The notes: a model not told the origin generated them from the sequence alone. DNA of 64,000 bases from Cladophialophora immunda (GCF_000835495.1 NW_015622549.1:62001-126000); one strand, 5' to 3'. Positions 31,656 to 44,572 are shown, counted from the first letter of the stretch. Program-made: numbers and translations.

Positions 31656-34600
31656 ATGTCTATGGAGCTTCCACCTCTCCCAGTCCCCGTTTCTGACTTC
31701 CTTAGTTATGTCGACAAGAAACCCGAAACCCAGGCCGGTGTTGCTGAAGCCGTGGAACCCTTCAAGGCTTACGAAAGTAAATTGAGAGAGATATACGCCC
31801 AGCAACCTGATCACCCAGCTGCCCTTGCAAACCACCTGGTACCTGTCTTCAAAGACGCTCCTATCTCTGTCCGAGCAAGGGATCTCACACAGGAGTCTGA
31901 TGCCGAGAAAGACAAATACCTTTTAGCACTTCCACGGGAGGCTCGCCGGACAGACGGTTCCCCTGCCACCACTCAAACCCTGAAAGATTTCAGGACCAAC
32001 TTCAATCTTTTCTCCGAGTCTTCGTTGGTGGACCTAGACTGGAGTAATGTGGTTTGTGCGGGGAGTGCTGTTGTCACCTCTCTGCTGCCCGTCGGCGCTC
32101 CCCACAATGAATCCAAGGTAAGCCGCCACTCACAAGTCTTTTTGCGGGCCTCGTTCTAACATCCCTCTAGCGGGCGCTCAGAGCTTATTACCATGAGAAG
32201 CTCGCCCCTGCTTCCGATGTCGATCTATTCCTCTACGGTCTGAATGAGAAACAAGCTATCGAGAAGATCAGACAAATTGAGACCAAAATTCGGGACAGCA
32301 TTCTGGCCGAGACGACAACCATTGTAAGCCTCCCTGAGCATATTTCAAATCGTTCTCAAGCATTCACGAGTGCTCGAAAATGTTGAAACATATCCGATAC
32401 TGACCAGAAAACAGCGCACGAAGAATGCCATTACCATCGTCTCGGAATACCCCACCCGCCATGTCCAAATTGTGCTCCGCCTGTATAAGAGCATTTCTGA
32501 GATCCTTACTGGCTTCGACGTGGACTGCTCATGCGTTGCCTACGACGGCCGGCAAGTGTGGGCTTCTCCCAGAGCTCTAGCGGCCTTCATGACTCAAGTG
32601 AACACGATCGATCTCACCAGAAGATCTCCGTCTTACGAGAATCGGCTGTCCAAATACTCTCATCGCGGCTTCGAGGTGGGTTTTCCCACCATCGACCGCA
32701 GTCGAATTGACCCTACTATCTTCGAGAGATCTTTCTCGAGAGTACAGGGTTTGGCGAGACTGCTAGTTCTTGAAAAGTTGCCCCATCCCAATGACAGAGA
32801 CACATATCTGGCAAAGCGTCGAGCAGAACGGGGCCGGCCAGCATTGCCATGGAATGCCCGAATTCGCCATGAACTCCCAGGAAATGTCAAAGATGCTCAG
32901 CCAGATGATGTGGCAGAATGGGTGGAAGAGGACGAAGTTTCAAACTACCACACTGTCACCATTCCATATGGCCCCAAATACAACGCCAAAAGGGTCGAGA
33001 AGCTTCTATTCACCAAGGACTTGCTCCTCAATGCTGAATGGAACAAACCCAAAGACAGAGAGACCCAGTTGCATCGACATCCGGCCTTCTTTGGATCCGT
33101 CAACGATGTCCTTCATGACTGCTGCGGATATTGCCCTGAGCCAACGACCGACGCAGACTTTGCTGCGCTTGAGGAAGAAGGCAAGATCTACATATCTGGA
33201 GATGTCACGTTCCTCAAAGATGATCCAGGCAGGCAGGCCATCGGCAGCTTTAATCCCATCACCGACAACGACTGGACGGAAATGGCGTATGTCGGCAATA
33301 CTACGAGGTTGTGTCAAGCAATAGTCGACCTTGACCTGGATGCTGTCAGAGACTGGTTCTCTGCATCAGAAGTCGTTGACGTCAATCGTCGAGATCCCGC
33401 CGGTCGCACACCTCTACATCTTGCGGTTATGTGTTCCACTCCCGAAATTGTCCAGTGTCTGATTGAACATGGTGCTCGCCTCGTCTCGAGGCTATATAAT
33501 GGTATGACCGCTCTACACCTTGCTGCTCACCGTGGCGAAGTGCAGATGGTGAAGGATATTCTTGACAAGAGCAACGCAAATGAGGAACAAGAAGCGCTCA
33601 AAGAAGACGCGCGAAAAGAAGCGCGAAGGAATGCTGCCAAAGATTCGCAAGAAGTTGACAACGATAAGCACGATCTTGGCGAGAGTGATTCCGCTGACTC
33701 TGAAGACTTCGAGGACGAGGACGAGGACGAAGATGAAGACGAAGAAGATGCCATGACCGAAGGGTCTTTTGTGAAAGTGGACCGCGTCTCCGAAACTCAA
33801 GACCCCGAAGACAAAGAAGGGCCCGATGTCTATGATGTCGATGTTCTCGCTTGGGATAGTCCACTCTCGCCCCTTCATCTGGCCATCCTTGGCGGACACA
33901 TGGATGTGGTGAAGGTCCTCGTGGACAATTACGACGCCGACGTCCTGCTTCCTGTCAAGATTGTGGACGAATACAACCGAAAACACGCAAAGGCTGCAAT
34001 TCTGACGATTTGTCTGGCGTTGGAGCTCCCACTACAGCAAGCCAATGAAACTGTCAAAGGCCTTCTTGCCCTCAGGGCGTCATGCACGCAAGCGTAAGTC
34101 TCAAGCCTCACATAACCCCTTTTCTGCAGCAGCAGATATGTTACATCCTATTTTCCATAGTCTTTGATACAAGTTAACAATTGTTGACAGCGATATGAAT
34201 CACATCTCTGCACTCCACTATGCGGTCAACAGTGCAAAGACATTGATAGTTCAGACAATGCACTCTGCTGAGCCATCCAACTTTGCTAACGCTATCAATT
34301 TCATCGCCATCTCCGGCTTCTGGACTCAACCAACCGTCGATACACCTTTGCTGACGGCTATCCGCACCGGTAAACCAGAACTTGTCGAGGATCTGGTCCG
34401 TATGGGAGCCAAACCCCACATCGACTTCGAAACCTTTGCCCAAGCATACAAACGCAGCTTCGACAGAGCCTCGGACGATCCACAAGAAGTCAAAAAGGTT
34501 TTCCAGAAATATGTCGAACAGCCAGTCATTCTCGCCCTCAAGCACGAATTGGTCGACTTTGTAATTCAACTCATCGAAAAGGGCGAAGAAGTCAATGCGT

Positions 34601-37410
34601 TAACTACTAGCGCGTATCAATATCTGGAAGCTCCATATCGCTCCTGGGGCCCATCCCCGAAGTCCTTGCTGGATCTCGTTCGAGACCGGATTTCGTCACT
34701 TGAAGAATACTTATCTCCGGAACCTCGGAAGTTGGAGCAGCCAGCTGCACTAAAGAAAGATGATGAATACCTCAGCAGCTTTGAAGAGGGATCTTATTGT
34801 CATTGGACTGCTTTTCACGACCTACAGGACGCAAAGTCGATTCATCAGCGTCAAATGAGGCAGTACAAGGAAGAAGTTGAAACCAAGGATCGAAGCACAG
34901 AGGTTGGGAAGGAGGCGAAAGACGCGGCCATCAAGGCCACCATTGCGAAGCTCCGTGACCTTGAACGCAAGCTTGACAAGAAGGGTGCCAAAGCATTTTC
35001 CGATCTCTATCCAAAGGAAACCAGTGAAGAGCAGACACAGCAACGTCCCAACTACTATTTCGGCGCGAACAGCTTCAGCAACGACCCGTACGAAACGAAG
35101 ATATCTTTCAAAGTGCCAGATCTGACATCAGAGAAGAAGGCCAAGTACATCGAGTTGTTCGAGGCTGTCTGGAAGGGCGACTTGGATACTGTCAAGTCAA
35201 TATGTCTGACTGGCGCAAACCCACTACAGGTAGCGGTCATGGATCTACGCGGATTCAGTCCGTTCTCTATTGCAACCATTCGTGGCCACTACGAGCTGGC
35301 GCAGTTGATTGTTGAGATTGCGAAAATCCAGTATCAACCGAGCGACGAGTCAAAAACCTACCGATACGTCCTGGGTACAGACGAGGAATATGACGGAGAC
35401 AGCGAATGCAGTGACAACAGCGACGGTACAGAGCACAGTGCTCGTGTGAGAGTTGTCGCTGAACTTGTGGATGAGACTTTCACGGTGAACGACGTTGCTG
35501 CGGTGGCCAACAATGTCAAGTCGAGAGTCTCGCCGACCGTTATGACCTCCTGGACCTGCCAGATCGCGCATGCACTTGAAAATGTCATGAATAAGCGACA
35601 AGTCAGACATGTCTTTGGAGGAATCCATGCACAAAATGTCTATATCAACGACCAGTCGAACCAGTCGTGGGCATGGTTTAATGCGGTATTTGAAAGAACG
35701 AGCCAAGTGAATCGTTGGTCTCTGATCCGATTTGCCATTTTCGTCAACAACATTGATCTTTTGAAATTCATCATCAAGGTTGGCAACACTCTCGCAGGCG
35801 AGAAAGACGAAGACGACTTGCACGTGATCACCATCTCCAAAGCCGATTTTGACCTGGCAGTTCGCTTGGGTAGGGTTGAGATAATAGGTGAAATGATCAA
35901 GTCTACTGGCTTTGGATTTCCTCTTCAGAAGGTGTTTCAAAAATCAGGAATTCAGCTCGACGAGAAGCCAAAATACTACCAGGGGCTCTCTGTTTACGGC
36001 AAAAAACGTCAAGATTGGGCTGAAGCTGGTCGTAGAGGTTACAACGTCAAACAGGTCGAGTCAGACGTGGGAGTTCCTCTTCTGGCTGCTACAATCGAAG
36101 GCAACCTGAAGACTACTGAATACTTCATGTCAGATACTCCCCTGCGACACTATCTAGAGTTCGCCGAGACCTTCAAGGAGGACAAACGCATCCAAGCTTT
36201 GGCCAAGGCGAAAGGAGGCATTCGCGGCACCCTCGACGCGTGGTTGTCGACGCGGAATAACCTTGCACTGCATATTGGTGTGTTGTCGCCTCCCAAGAAA
36301 GACGGAACTCAGCCGTGCTTTGACTTCCTGCTTGAGAAGATGACGAATGCACTCGAAGTCCGATCTAGCGACGGGAAAACACCGCTCCATCTTGCTTTCG
36401 AAATCGGAAGATACTATGCCGCGAAGAAGTTGATCGCGGTAGGCGCAAAGCAAGTCACCAAGGACAATCTGGGACGCAACATTCTTCATACCGTCCTTGG
36501 CACCATCCCAACTGACAATCCCGCCTTACTTGACTCAGTCTTGAAAATTCTGGACCAGAACATCGTCGCGGCGTTGCTCCATGAACGCTGTAGTAGTGTT
36601 GTGTCTACGGGTAACACGCCTTTGGCGTTGTTCCTCGGCCGCATCACCGATGGTGGATGGGAAGAAAGTCTCAAGCTCATTCTAGCTCTCTCAGGCGGTA
36701 AAGACCTCGAAAAGATGGATGGAGCAGGAGACTATCCATTGCATTCCGTCGTGCGACGAGGCCACCAGGAACTAGTCAAATTCATCGTGGAGTACAGACC
36801 AGGATTGCTTTACTGGGAGAACGCCACAGGAATGACTGTATGTGATGTGGTGACCACCGCGTATCTGCAATATCAAATCGACAATCCGCCAAAATTGGAC
36901 AATACTAGCGAGCGAAGCATCAAAGATGTTCTTGCTCACAAATTTCTGGAGGATTCTGAGTCCGATTCGGGCAAGGACGAAATCCCAGACGCTGCTGGAC
37001 GCAGCCGCCAATGGCAGATGTACCGCCTCATTGACTCCCTCATGGTCAAATACCCAGCGAAGCGCAAATTGGTGGCACTCCACGATGCCAATGAGGTGGC
37101 GAAGCGCCTGGCACTGCAACAGCAGAAACAGAACGAGGCAAACCGTCGCCGTGAAAGACTCGGAATGAACGCCAGAAATTGGAGGTATCGAGAACACTCC
37201 CAAGACGCCGGCGATGCTGGCGAAGCAGACAATGGGCGGGACGAAGTGGCGCAGTATCTGAATCAGGCGAAGAACTTTACAAAGTGGGACGAGATGGTTT
37301 GGAGAAAGGTGGAGGCGAAAGAGATGACAGGTTGGGGCGGTCAGGACATCGAGATGGAGTACCGCCGTCGTGGGAGTGATGCGAGTGTTTTTGACGAGAC
37401 GCAGGCGTAA
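31656..37410 (+). CDS. Giant ankyrin-repeat protein with possible nucleotidyltransferase-like N-terminal domain
   Basis: Four exons, 31656..32117, 32171..32323, 32415..34093 and 34191..37410, encode 1837 aa. The introns (53, 91 and 97 nt) keep frame, and the first two have CTAAC/CTGAC branches. Residues about 130-320 form a conserved block: AGSAVVTSLLP (G136-S137), then SDVDLFLYGL (D170, D172), then TIVSEYPTRHVQIVLRLYKS, FDVDCSCVAYDGRQVW and ENRLSKYSHRGFEVG. GS plus DxD followed by hydrophobics resembles the polymerase-beta nucleotidyltransferase pattern, but the 33-residue spacing is long, so this is a hypothesis. Ankyrin repeats follow (GRTPLHLAVMCSTPE, GMTALHLAAHRGE, LSPLHLAILGGHMDVVKVL, GKTPLHLAFEIGRYYAAKKL, DYPLHSVVRRGHQELVKFI), with a poly-Asp/Glu linker near residue 590-610. 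The molecular role is unknown. Confidence 0.85.
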
Positions 37411-37607
37411 ACCTTGACTTTGGGCACCCTAACGACTGGGTGAACCTGCTCAACGCTGACTTGGTGTGGTTGAATCAGAGGGAGCGCCAAAGACAAAGAA
37501 ACTTCGCCCTAGATGGAATAGGGGAGATTGATGGCGCATTGTCGACCGTGGCCGGGCCCGATCGCGCTGCATACATATATTGCCTTTATTCAATTCTCGC
37601 TGTCTCG

Positions 37608-40600
37608 CTATCTCCCCTTCTTCCCACCTCCTGCCTTGCCCTTCCCCTTCCCACCACCACCTTTACCTCCTCCCCCGCCGCCACCTCCAGCACTCCCACC
37701 TCCCAACGCACCGCCCAGCCCTCCACTCTGGACAATCCGACACCCCTTGACGGGCAAGGCCCCGACGATTTCTTCGAGCCTCCACTCCTTCAACAGGTCC
37801 ATCTCGCGCCTCCAGACCTTCTCCTTTTCGCGATTCTGTTCGTCCACAACCTTGGGGCCCCTCGTGGCGAGCGAGGTCCAGAACCCCAGGATCTCGCGGA
37901 CCACTTTGCCCTTCTTAACGTTGCCGGGCTGTAACTTGATCTTGTACTTCTGACGGGCCAGGGCCGTCCAGGGCGCCACAACGGGGATGGCTGCGAGGAG
38001 CTCGTCGCCCGGTTCCGGCATGGGCACCAGCCGGTCTATATCCAGCAGTTCGCGCCGCTCCTGTTCCAGCTGCTCCTTGCTCAATTCGTCATCTTCGTCC
38101 AAGTCGGCCCCTTCTCCGCCATTTGCACCGCTGGCGGCCGCCTTCTCGAGCCTGTCGCGACGGAGGCGTTCCCTCTCCGCCGCCTTTGAGTGTTGTGCTC
38201 TGCGTCGTTCCTTGTCTGCTTGAGCCTTGGCTTCGCGCACGGCCTTTTCCGCTTCGGCTGCTTCTTTGCGTTCTTGTGAGCGATTGGACCCGAGGAGTTG
38301 CATGGCTAGAGCGCGGTCTTCCTCGTCTTGGTCGGCATATTTCTTTTGGGCGCGCTTGAGTTTGGTGCGCTTCCCGCGGGCGAGCTGTGCAGGTTTGGAC
38401 TTCGCCATGGCTTGGGATGCGGATGCCGGTGTGGACGCCCGCGTAGATGGCTGCGTAGCTGGAGTGTCGTCGGACTCTTCTCCTTGTGACGCTTCGTCTG
38501 AGTGCTGCTCTTTTGTCTCATCCTCGATTCCGACCGATAGCTTGTCCTCCTCGTCGTCATCATCCTTAGTATCCTGGCAGGATTGAGCAAGATTGGCCTG
38601 CAGAGGGTTCGACCTTTCTTCCTCCGCCTCTGAAGTATCCGTGGAGTCACGGTCGTCAGCGTCGCCATCAACATTGCCTGGCAGTTCGGGCACCTCATTT
38701 AAGGCTGCTCCGTGATCATCGTCCTCCTCTTCTTCCACAGCGGCATCGGCAGCATCTTCAACATCCGGTACAGCTTGTCCTTGATCGGGACCGACCTCTT
38801 CTGAAACGTCTTGTTTTCCGGTAGAAAACCCTCTCACGTCGTTGGCTAATGCTTCCGCCTCGCCCGGAAGCATGCTCTCTGTCCTGTCCAACCGGTGCTT
38901 GCCATGATTGACTCTGCTTTCCTCGCTAATCAACCACAGAACGCCAAATCCAAGGAGCAACTGACTCGGCGTTAACTGAATCTTGCGGCCCCGGATGACG
39001 AATCCGCCAGCAGTAAGATACTCGCCCGTTGGAGCTGTCTTGCTCACCTGGTCCGCGTTGACCCACCAGGCCCCCATCAACGCCTTCGAGTCCCATGCAC
39101 TGCTGGTGCAGACGGTCAATGTACCAGCTTGAGAAAGAGTGGAAGGAGGAATCGGCGCATCTGGGGTCCGCGGGTTGTTCTTCACAATCACACTCGAGGC
39201 CCCTTGCAAGTCGGCGTGTACATAGACGTCGCCCTTCTTCAGGTATCTCCTGTAGAGAAGCTCGTTCTGCTGGGCGTCTTTGCCTCCAATGACAAGATAA
39301 CCGTCACTCGAGATGAAGTACAAGAATTTTTCGAACCAGAACTGCTTCCTTGCCGGTCTCAGGACCGCCTTCTCTTGCTTCAAGCCTTTCTTGAGATCTG
39401 CTTCTATCTTCTGCTCGGCAGACTTGAGCGCCTTTGAGGATGCCTCCACAGTCTTTTTCTCTTTGACGGCTGCAGATTTCTTCTGGTCGTGGTACAGGCG
39501 TGCGTTGGCCCAAGGTGACAGCGCAAGGTCAATATCAATCGCCAGTCGTTTATCTGTCGAGGATCCACCTTTGCCTCGAGTCCCCTGGTCTTCCTCGTCG
39601 GATTCGGCCTCGTCATCAGTTTCATCTTCTTCATCACTCTCGTAGCCCTCGTCGAAGCTGGGTTCGTCAAGCAGGAGAGTTACCGTGTTCTCCTCCAGCT
39701 TGAGGGGAAGTTTGACCATCTGAGCCACAACATTACCTCGCTTCTGCTCGTTTTCGATGAGCTTCCCAATATCTATCCAATCCATGCCTTGCGCGATCAG
39801 ACCGTTGACCGCAGCACAAGCTTCCTCCACGCGGTGAATGTTCGCTTCGATGGCTTGAGCCTTCCGGACATGCAATTCCTGCACCTGCTGAAGGCCTGCC
39901 AATCTCTTTTCGTGCTCATCTTTCGCAACTTGCAATTTCCGCTTCGCGATTTCTTCTCGCTCCGTCAGTCGGGATTCCAGCTTCTGAGATTCGATGGACG
40001 AATAGAACTCGTCTACCGTACGATTGAAGCCGTCGAACTCGAGAATATGAACGCCGGGCTTGTTTTGAAACTGGATTGGCCGAAATGGATGGAAATCGTC
40101 ATAGAGAACGGACTCCCTGGTCGTTTCTTGTGCGCCTGAGGGCTCCGTCTCGCCTGGCGGAGGGGACTTTTGCTTCGCGATAATGTACCCTTTCGATTGT
40201 CCGGTTCCCAGGGACTTGAAGATCTCGTCTGCGGTCTGCAATGCGGTCATGACTGTCCGTAGAGACTTTGAGTCTCCTAGAACATCGTCTGCTTTTAACG
40301 TCGGATCGACGCCCGTTTCTCTAAATGCATGCTCGAGCAAGTGCTGAGGAAATTCGGGAAAGCCGGCACTCAGAGCTTTTCCCAGATCATCGACACCCTT
40401 TGCTCGTTTCGCTTTCTTGCCGCCCACCTCTTTTGCAGCTTTCGAGCGTTCAACCGCCTTCTGGAGAACTTCTCTGACTCGTTCTTCTGATATGGGAGGT
40501 ACGCCATGGAAGTTCTGTTTTGGCTCAAGTTTGTACTTGCCCCCCAATTTGACATCCACGTCTGCATCTCCTTCATTGACCTGTCGCTGCAGGGCGAGAA

Positions 40601-41051
40601 CATTGAGATCCGCATCTGTGACGATGATGTTTCCCGCAGCAAAGAATTCCAAGAACAAGCGATACAGTCCGTCGCTGAAGGAGATCTCTATCACTCGGTC
40701 GGTGCCGACCTGGGAGATACCGGTGACACGCTTGCTCTTGAGGTAGTGGCGTAGTCTGCTAACGAAGGCGGAGGGCTGAGTGGCTGCGGTTCGCGAGAAG
40801 GAGGTCAGGTGGCAGCGGAAGCCGGAGTCAAGGAGAAGTTGTTCTCGTCTTCCGGGTTTTGCGAATTTGAACAGGAAGATTCGACTGGAGAGATCGTAGA
40901 CGTTTGAGAGGCGGAGGCCGGTGAGGGAAGTTGATAATTCATTCGCAATGACCTACGTTACAACAACGGAGTCAGTTGCTGCTTGCCGGCGCATGCGGGG
41001 CATTGGCCAGATACAGACCTTAACGTCAAGGGACGAGAAGCGTTGTTTCAT
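37608..41051 (-). CDS. RQC2: Ribosome quality control complex subunit 2 (Rqc2/NEMF, NFACT family)
   Basis: Two exons, a tiny first exon 41019..41051 (MKQRFSSLDVK) and 37608..40952, separated by a 66-nt intron (GTCTGT...TAG), encode 1125 aa. Rqc2 binds stalled 60S subunits with peptidyl-tRNA, recruits the Ltn1 ligase and directs C-terminal Ala/Thr tailing. Splicing gives the NFACT-N start KVIANELSTSLTGLRLSNVY then DLSSRIFLFKF. Seen further: the coiled-coil region, the NFACT-R domain (KQFWFEKFLYFISSDGYLVIGG, DVYVHADLQGASSVIVKN), long acidic and basic linkers, and NFACT-C (PWTALARQKYKIKLQPGNVKKGK). The extreme C-terminus is a Gly/Lys-only tail. Without the 33-nt exon the N-terminus would be lost. 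Confidence 0.95.
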
Positions 41052-41435
41052 GATGGTACCTCTTTAGAAGTCTAAGGAATATTTAACGAGGGACAAGAGG
41101 CAATGCAGAGGCTCAACAGAGGGCGCAACTTAGCATGAGGAATTGGAGAGGGTGACTCTTTTCGATGGGAAATATTTCAGCGTCCAAATGACGTCGATTT
41201 GCGTCGGTAATTCATTGCGGCAAGGCTGCGCCCCCAATAAGGCTGTTATTGCCCCCCTCCCCCGAGTCTTCCAAAGGACCACCAGGCCTCAGGTCTTTGA
41301 CTTTTATGGTCATAATGCTCATTGTCCCCCTCTCCGCCTCATAACGCCGTGCGATAACAACCTCGTTGTATTTCTCAAGTCCAGGCCATGTCCATGACTT
41401 TGGCCGATCACCTCCCTTCCCGCCGTTCATGGAAA
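41052..41435. other. Intergenic, RQC2 promoter and coatomer zeta 3' region
   Basis: 384 bp with no gene recognised; both flanking genes are on the minus strand. Confidence 0.45.
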
Positions 41436-42092
41436 TCACAAGTTTCTTCGTACGAACTCCATTCCCTGCTTCTTGCCGAATTCCCAGAGATTCTGTATCC
41501 CTTGTTCGCTTAGATCGATGTTCTTCATGTTCGGTGCATCCTGTGCAGGAGCTTTCGACACTCTGGATGCCACCATCACTGGGTCCGTCTCCAATACTAT
41601 GCCATCGTCGACAATTTCGTCAATAGCCAAAGTTACCAGATCATAGTTCTCCATGATTGTGCGCTTGTCTGTCGAGTTCCTATAATCACCCTAGTCAGTT
41701 GCTGCTGTGGGCGGCGGTGGTTTGACGAACTTTAATAATATGCTCAACGTGTCCCTCAATGCCAATACAACATTATACAACAGAATCTCATTCTCCTCTG
41801 CGGCGCCTACCACGTAGAGCATGACATCGCTCTCCATCTTGAACACCACGACTTTGTTGTCGTAAAGAATCACATCGGAGGTTTGCTTTGATGTCTTCTC
41901 AAGTAGTCCCTTTTCAAAAGCTTTCTGTTCTTTCAGGTGTGGGTACGGTTGTGATTGCGGAGGGTGTTGTGGTGCAGCTGAAGCATGGGGAGGATAGTAG
42001 TATTTGGCAAACAGTCTGAAGGAATCGGGAGACGAGTCGGTGGAGAGTATGAGGATGGCGACGACGCTGTGGAGGGACATGCTAGGTGCCAT
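41436..42092 (-). CDS. RET3: Coatomer subunit zeta (COPI)
   Basis: Two exons, 41731..42092 and 41436..41679, joined by a 51-nt intron (GTTCGT...CTGAC...TAG), encode 201 aa. Zeta-COP is the small adaptor-like subunit of the COPI coat for Golgi-to-ER transport. Seen: a longin-type core with SMSLHSVVAILILSTDSS, LFAKYYYPPH, KTSKQTSDVILYDNKVVVFK and MLYVVGAAEENEILLYNVV. The second exon has MENYDLVTLAIDEIVDDGIV and the C-terminal QGIQNLWEFGKKQGMEFVRR. Splicing gives SILLKNSTDKRTIMENYD, matching the family. Start at MAPSMSL; a second Met four codons on is possible. The donor GTTCGT is non-consensus. It is divergent from TRM7. Confidence 0.94.
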
Positions 42093-42452
42093 GGCTAATG
42101 AGCGCCCTCTTACGAGGATTGTCAAATGGATACCTTGGGGTGAGGAGTTCTGGCAGCAAAGTCGAGAAATCGGGTTCGATATCCTAATTAATTGAACAAT
42201 TAATTGAACTGGCCTCAACTGCGCATAAACATCGGAGTCGGCATAAACTGCACTTCAGATGCAGAAGCGCGACCGTATTGACACACCGGTGAACCATAAA
42301 GCCGCTATGCGTAGTATGGTGCAGCCTCGCCGCCCTAAGGACAATTTTCCGACTCACGTTCAATTTGTTCTCACACTCGTATTAAAACAAAACCGAAAAG
42401 CTTCAGACCCAAGGAAGCAGCGAGAGCAGTCAAGTAATCATACACGACCAGG
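42093..42452. promoter_or_regulatory. Shared divergent promoter region, coatomer zeta / TRM7
   Basis: 360 bp between divergent starts. It includes a short inverted TTAATTGAACAATTAATTG segment near 42183-42205 that could form a hairpin or a homeodomain-like AT-rich site. No further element was identified. Confidence 0.45.
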
Positions 42453-43733
42453 ATGGGTAAATCCTCCAAAGACAAAAGAGACGCTTACTACCGCCTGGCC
42501 AAAGAACAAAACTGGCGTGCCCGATCTGCCTTCAAGCTCATCCAGATCGACGAACAATTCGACCTGTTCTCCTACAACGAACCTGAGAAATGCACCAGGG
42601 TAGTGGACCTCTGCGCTGCCCCGGGGTCGTGGAGCCAGGTTCTTTCGAGAGTACTGATCAAAGGTGAGAGTTTTGGGCGGAGAGCCTGGGTTGAGAAGAT
42701 GGAACGATTCCAGCGCACAGAAGACCAAAGGCAAAAGGAGAGTCTCGGAGAGGACATGTCTTCCCTCGAAATCAGCTCAACAAGCGGTGAATTGAAACCT
42801 CGAGCAAACGTCAAGATTGTTGCCATTGACCTCCAACCCATGGCGCCCCTCGAAGGCATAACCCAACTCAAAGCCGACATTACTCACCCTTCCACCGTTC
42901 CACTCCTGCTGAGGGCGATCGATCCGGACTTTTCGCCTCAGAACACAACTCACCTAATCGACCTTGTGATAAGCGACGGTGCTCCCGACGTCACGGGTCT
43001 CCACTCGCTCGACATCTACGTCCAGTCTCAACTGCTCTACTCCGCGCTCACGCTTGCCACAAAAGTCCTACGGCGAGGCGGGAAATTTGTGGCCAAGATC
43101 TTCAGAGGCAGAGACGTTGACCTTATTTACGCACAGTTGAGAATCTTGTTCGAGAAGGTGAGTGTGGCGAAACCGCGGGCCAGTCGGGCGAGTAGTATCG
43201 AGGCGTTTGTGGTCTGTGAAGGCTACAACCCTGTGATGGTGAGACGAGAAGACGGAACGGAAGTGCTATGGACCCCAGAAATTGAGGTGGAGGATGGAAT
43301 GCGAAGTTCGGGGCCTGAAGCTGCATCGATGCCTCCATCAACCTCGCGCGACCAGGAGCAAGAGCCTAACCCTGAAGACTTTGTTGCTGAAACCACAGAC
43401 CAGGCCGATGATTCTTCGGGGGTAGAAACACGGTCATCTCTGGGAAACGTGCATACCCAACCCCAAACACGCACTCAAAGCCGCCACCTCCGCGACGATG
43501 GCATTGTTGAACTCCGATTCCCTTCCGTTGAAGACGCTGACCCTCGGAGACATATTGCTCCATTTTTGGCCTGTGGTGACCTGTCAGCCTGGGACAGCGA
43601 CGCGACCTACAAGCTGCCGGAGGGTCACGTGTCACTGGATCCGGTGCAGCCTCCAACAGCACCACCCTATAAGTTGGCGATCGAAAAGCGGAGGATGGAG
43701 GGAGGGATGTATGGGAAGACGAAACACAAATGA
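42453..43733 (+). CDS. TRM7: tRNA 2'-O-methyltransferase Trm7 (FtsJ family)
   Basis: Intronless, 426 aa. Trm7 methylates the ribose of nucleotides 32 and 34 in the anticodon loop of certain tRNAs with partner subunits. Seen: the start MGKSSKDKRDAYYRLAKEQN then WRARSAFKLIQIDEQF, the SAM motif VVDLCAAPGSWSQVLS, VAIDLQPMAPLEGI, VISDGAPDVTGLH and GGKFVAKIFRGRDVDLIYAQ, which together provide the K-D-K-E catalytic set. Two features lengthen it beyond the roughly 310-aa yeast protein. One is an insert of about 50 residues after the SAM motif (GESFGRRAWVEKMERFQ...). The other is an acidic linker ahead of a conserved C-terminal end (IAPFLACGDLSAWDSDATYKL). Confidence 0.95.
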   Translation: MGKSSKDKRDAYYRLAKEQNWRARSAFKLIQIDEQFDLFSYNEPEKCTRVVDLCAAPGSWSQVLSRVLIKGESFGRRAWVEKMERFQRTEDQRQKESLGEDMSSLEISSTSGELKPRANVKIVAIDLQPMAPLEGITQLKADITHPSTVPLLLRAIDPDFSPQNTTHLIDLVISDGAPDVTGLHSLDIYVQSQLLYSALTLATKVLRRGGKFVAKIFRGRDVDLIYAQLRILFEKVSVAKPRASRASSIEAFVVCEGYNPVMVRREDGTEVLWTPEIEVEDGMRSSGPEAASMPPSTSRDQEQEPNPEDFVAETTDQADDSSGVETRSSLGNVHTQPQTRTQSRHLRDDGIVELRFPSVEDADPRRHIAPFLACGDLSAWDSDATYKLPEGHVSLDPVQPPTAPPYKLAIEKRRMEGGMYGKTKHK

Positions 43734-44572
43734 TCAACAATCAACAGAACCGACAGCAGCAGTGCCGGTTGATAGCTCCGCATTGTGTAGGCTATATCGC
43801 CCTTGGCTAAGATTTCATTCAGATTTCTGGGGGTAAGCCGGGATCGGTAGCCGTCGATTCATTCGTCGATGTGACCGGTCCTTGGTATCCTCCTCTTGAG
43901 GGGTGTATGCCACAGCCTCGCGGTTGCGTGATGGGTAAGCTCGACGCTAATCGCTAAACGCTGCGACTACAGCCACGGCCACGATGCTCTGAGTCCTCCG
44001 AATCAACAGTTTTACAATAATCGGCAGTTAAAGGAACGTCCGACGTGGAATGACGTTACAAAGCCGAGACTCAAGAGAAGCGGGAAGCCTCTTGGAAATC
44101 GCATTGGAAAACTCACCAGTCGTTGGTACCAGTAAGAGCAAACCTCTGTCAAATCAAGGACAAGACTAGGGATAGGCTGCCTGCTCAAACATCTTCCAGG
44201 TGAAGAAACAATCTATCTGGTTGAAGATACCGCAAATAAGTTTTCGACGGCCTGGGCGTCAAGGAGCGAATCGAGACAGACAATCCACGAGAAGAGGATA
44301 CCGGATTACTACTAAGAACCTTACTTTTCATTCGTCATATCGGATTCTTTTCATGGTCGTCGTCAAACTTTCCCGTCCCAAAATTCAGAATGCAGGGTCA
44401 TCCAGGAGACGGCGTTCCTCCAAGGTCAACAAATCCGTCTCGTCAAGACGTATACAGCCAAATACCAATCCACACTATTCATGGAGAAAAGCTTCGCTTG
44501 CTCGAACGTGCCACAAGAAAAGGAGCCAATGCCGCCACTATCTCTTCCCAACTATTGGCAGCCGGACGTCGA
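43734..44572. other. Convergent 3' region, TRM7 / ubiquitin hydrolase
   Basis: 839 bp between two convergent stops, without a recognised gene; probably untranslated regions of both. Confidence 0.5.
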
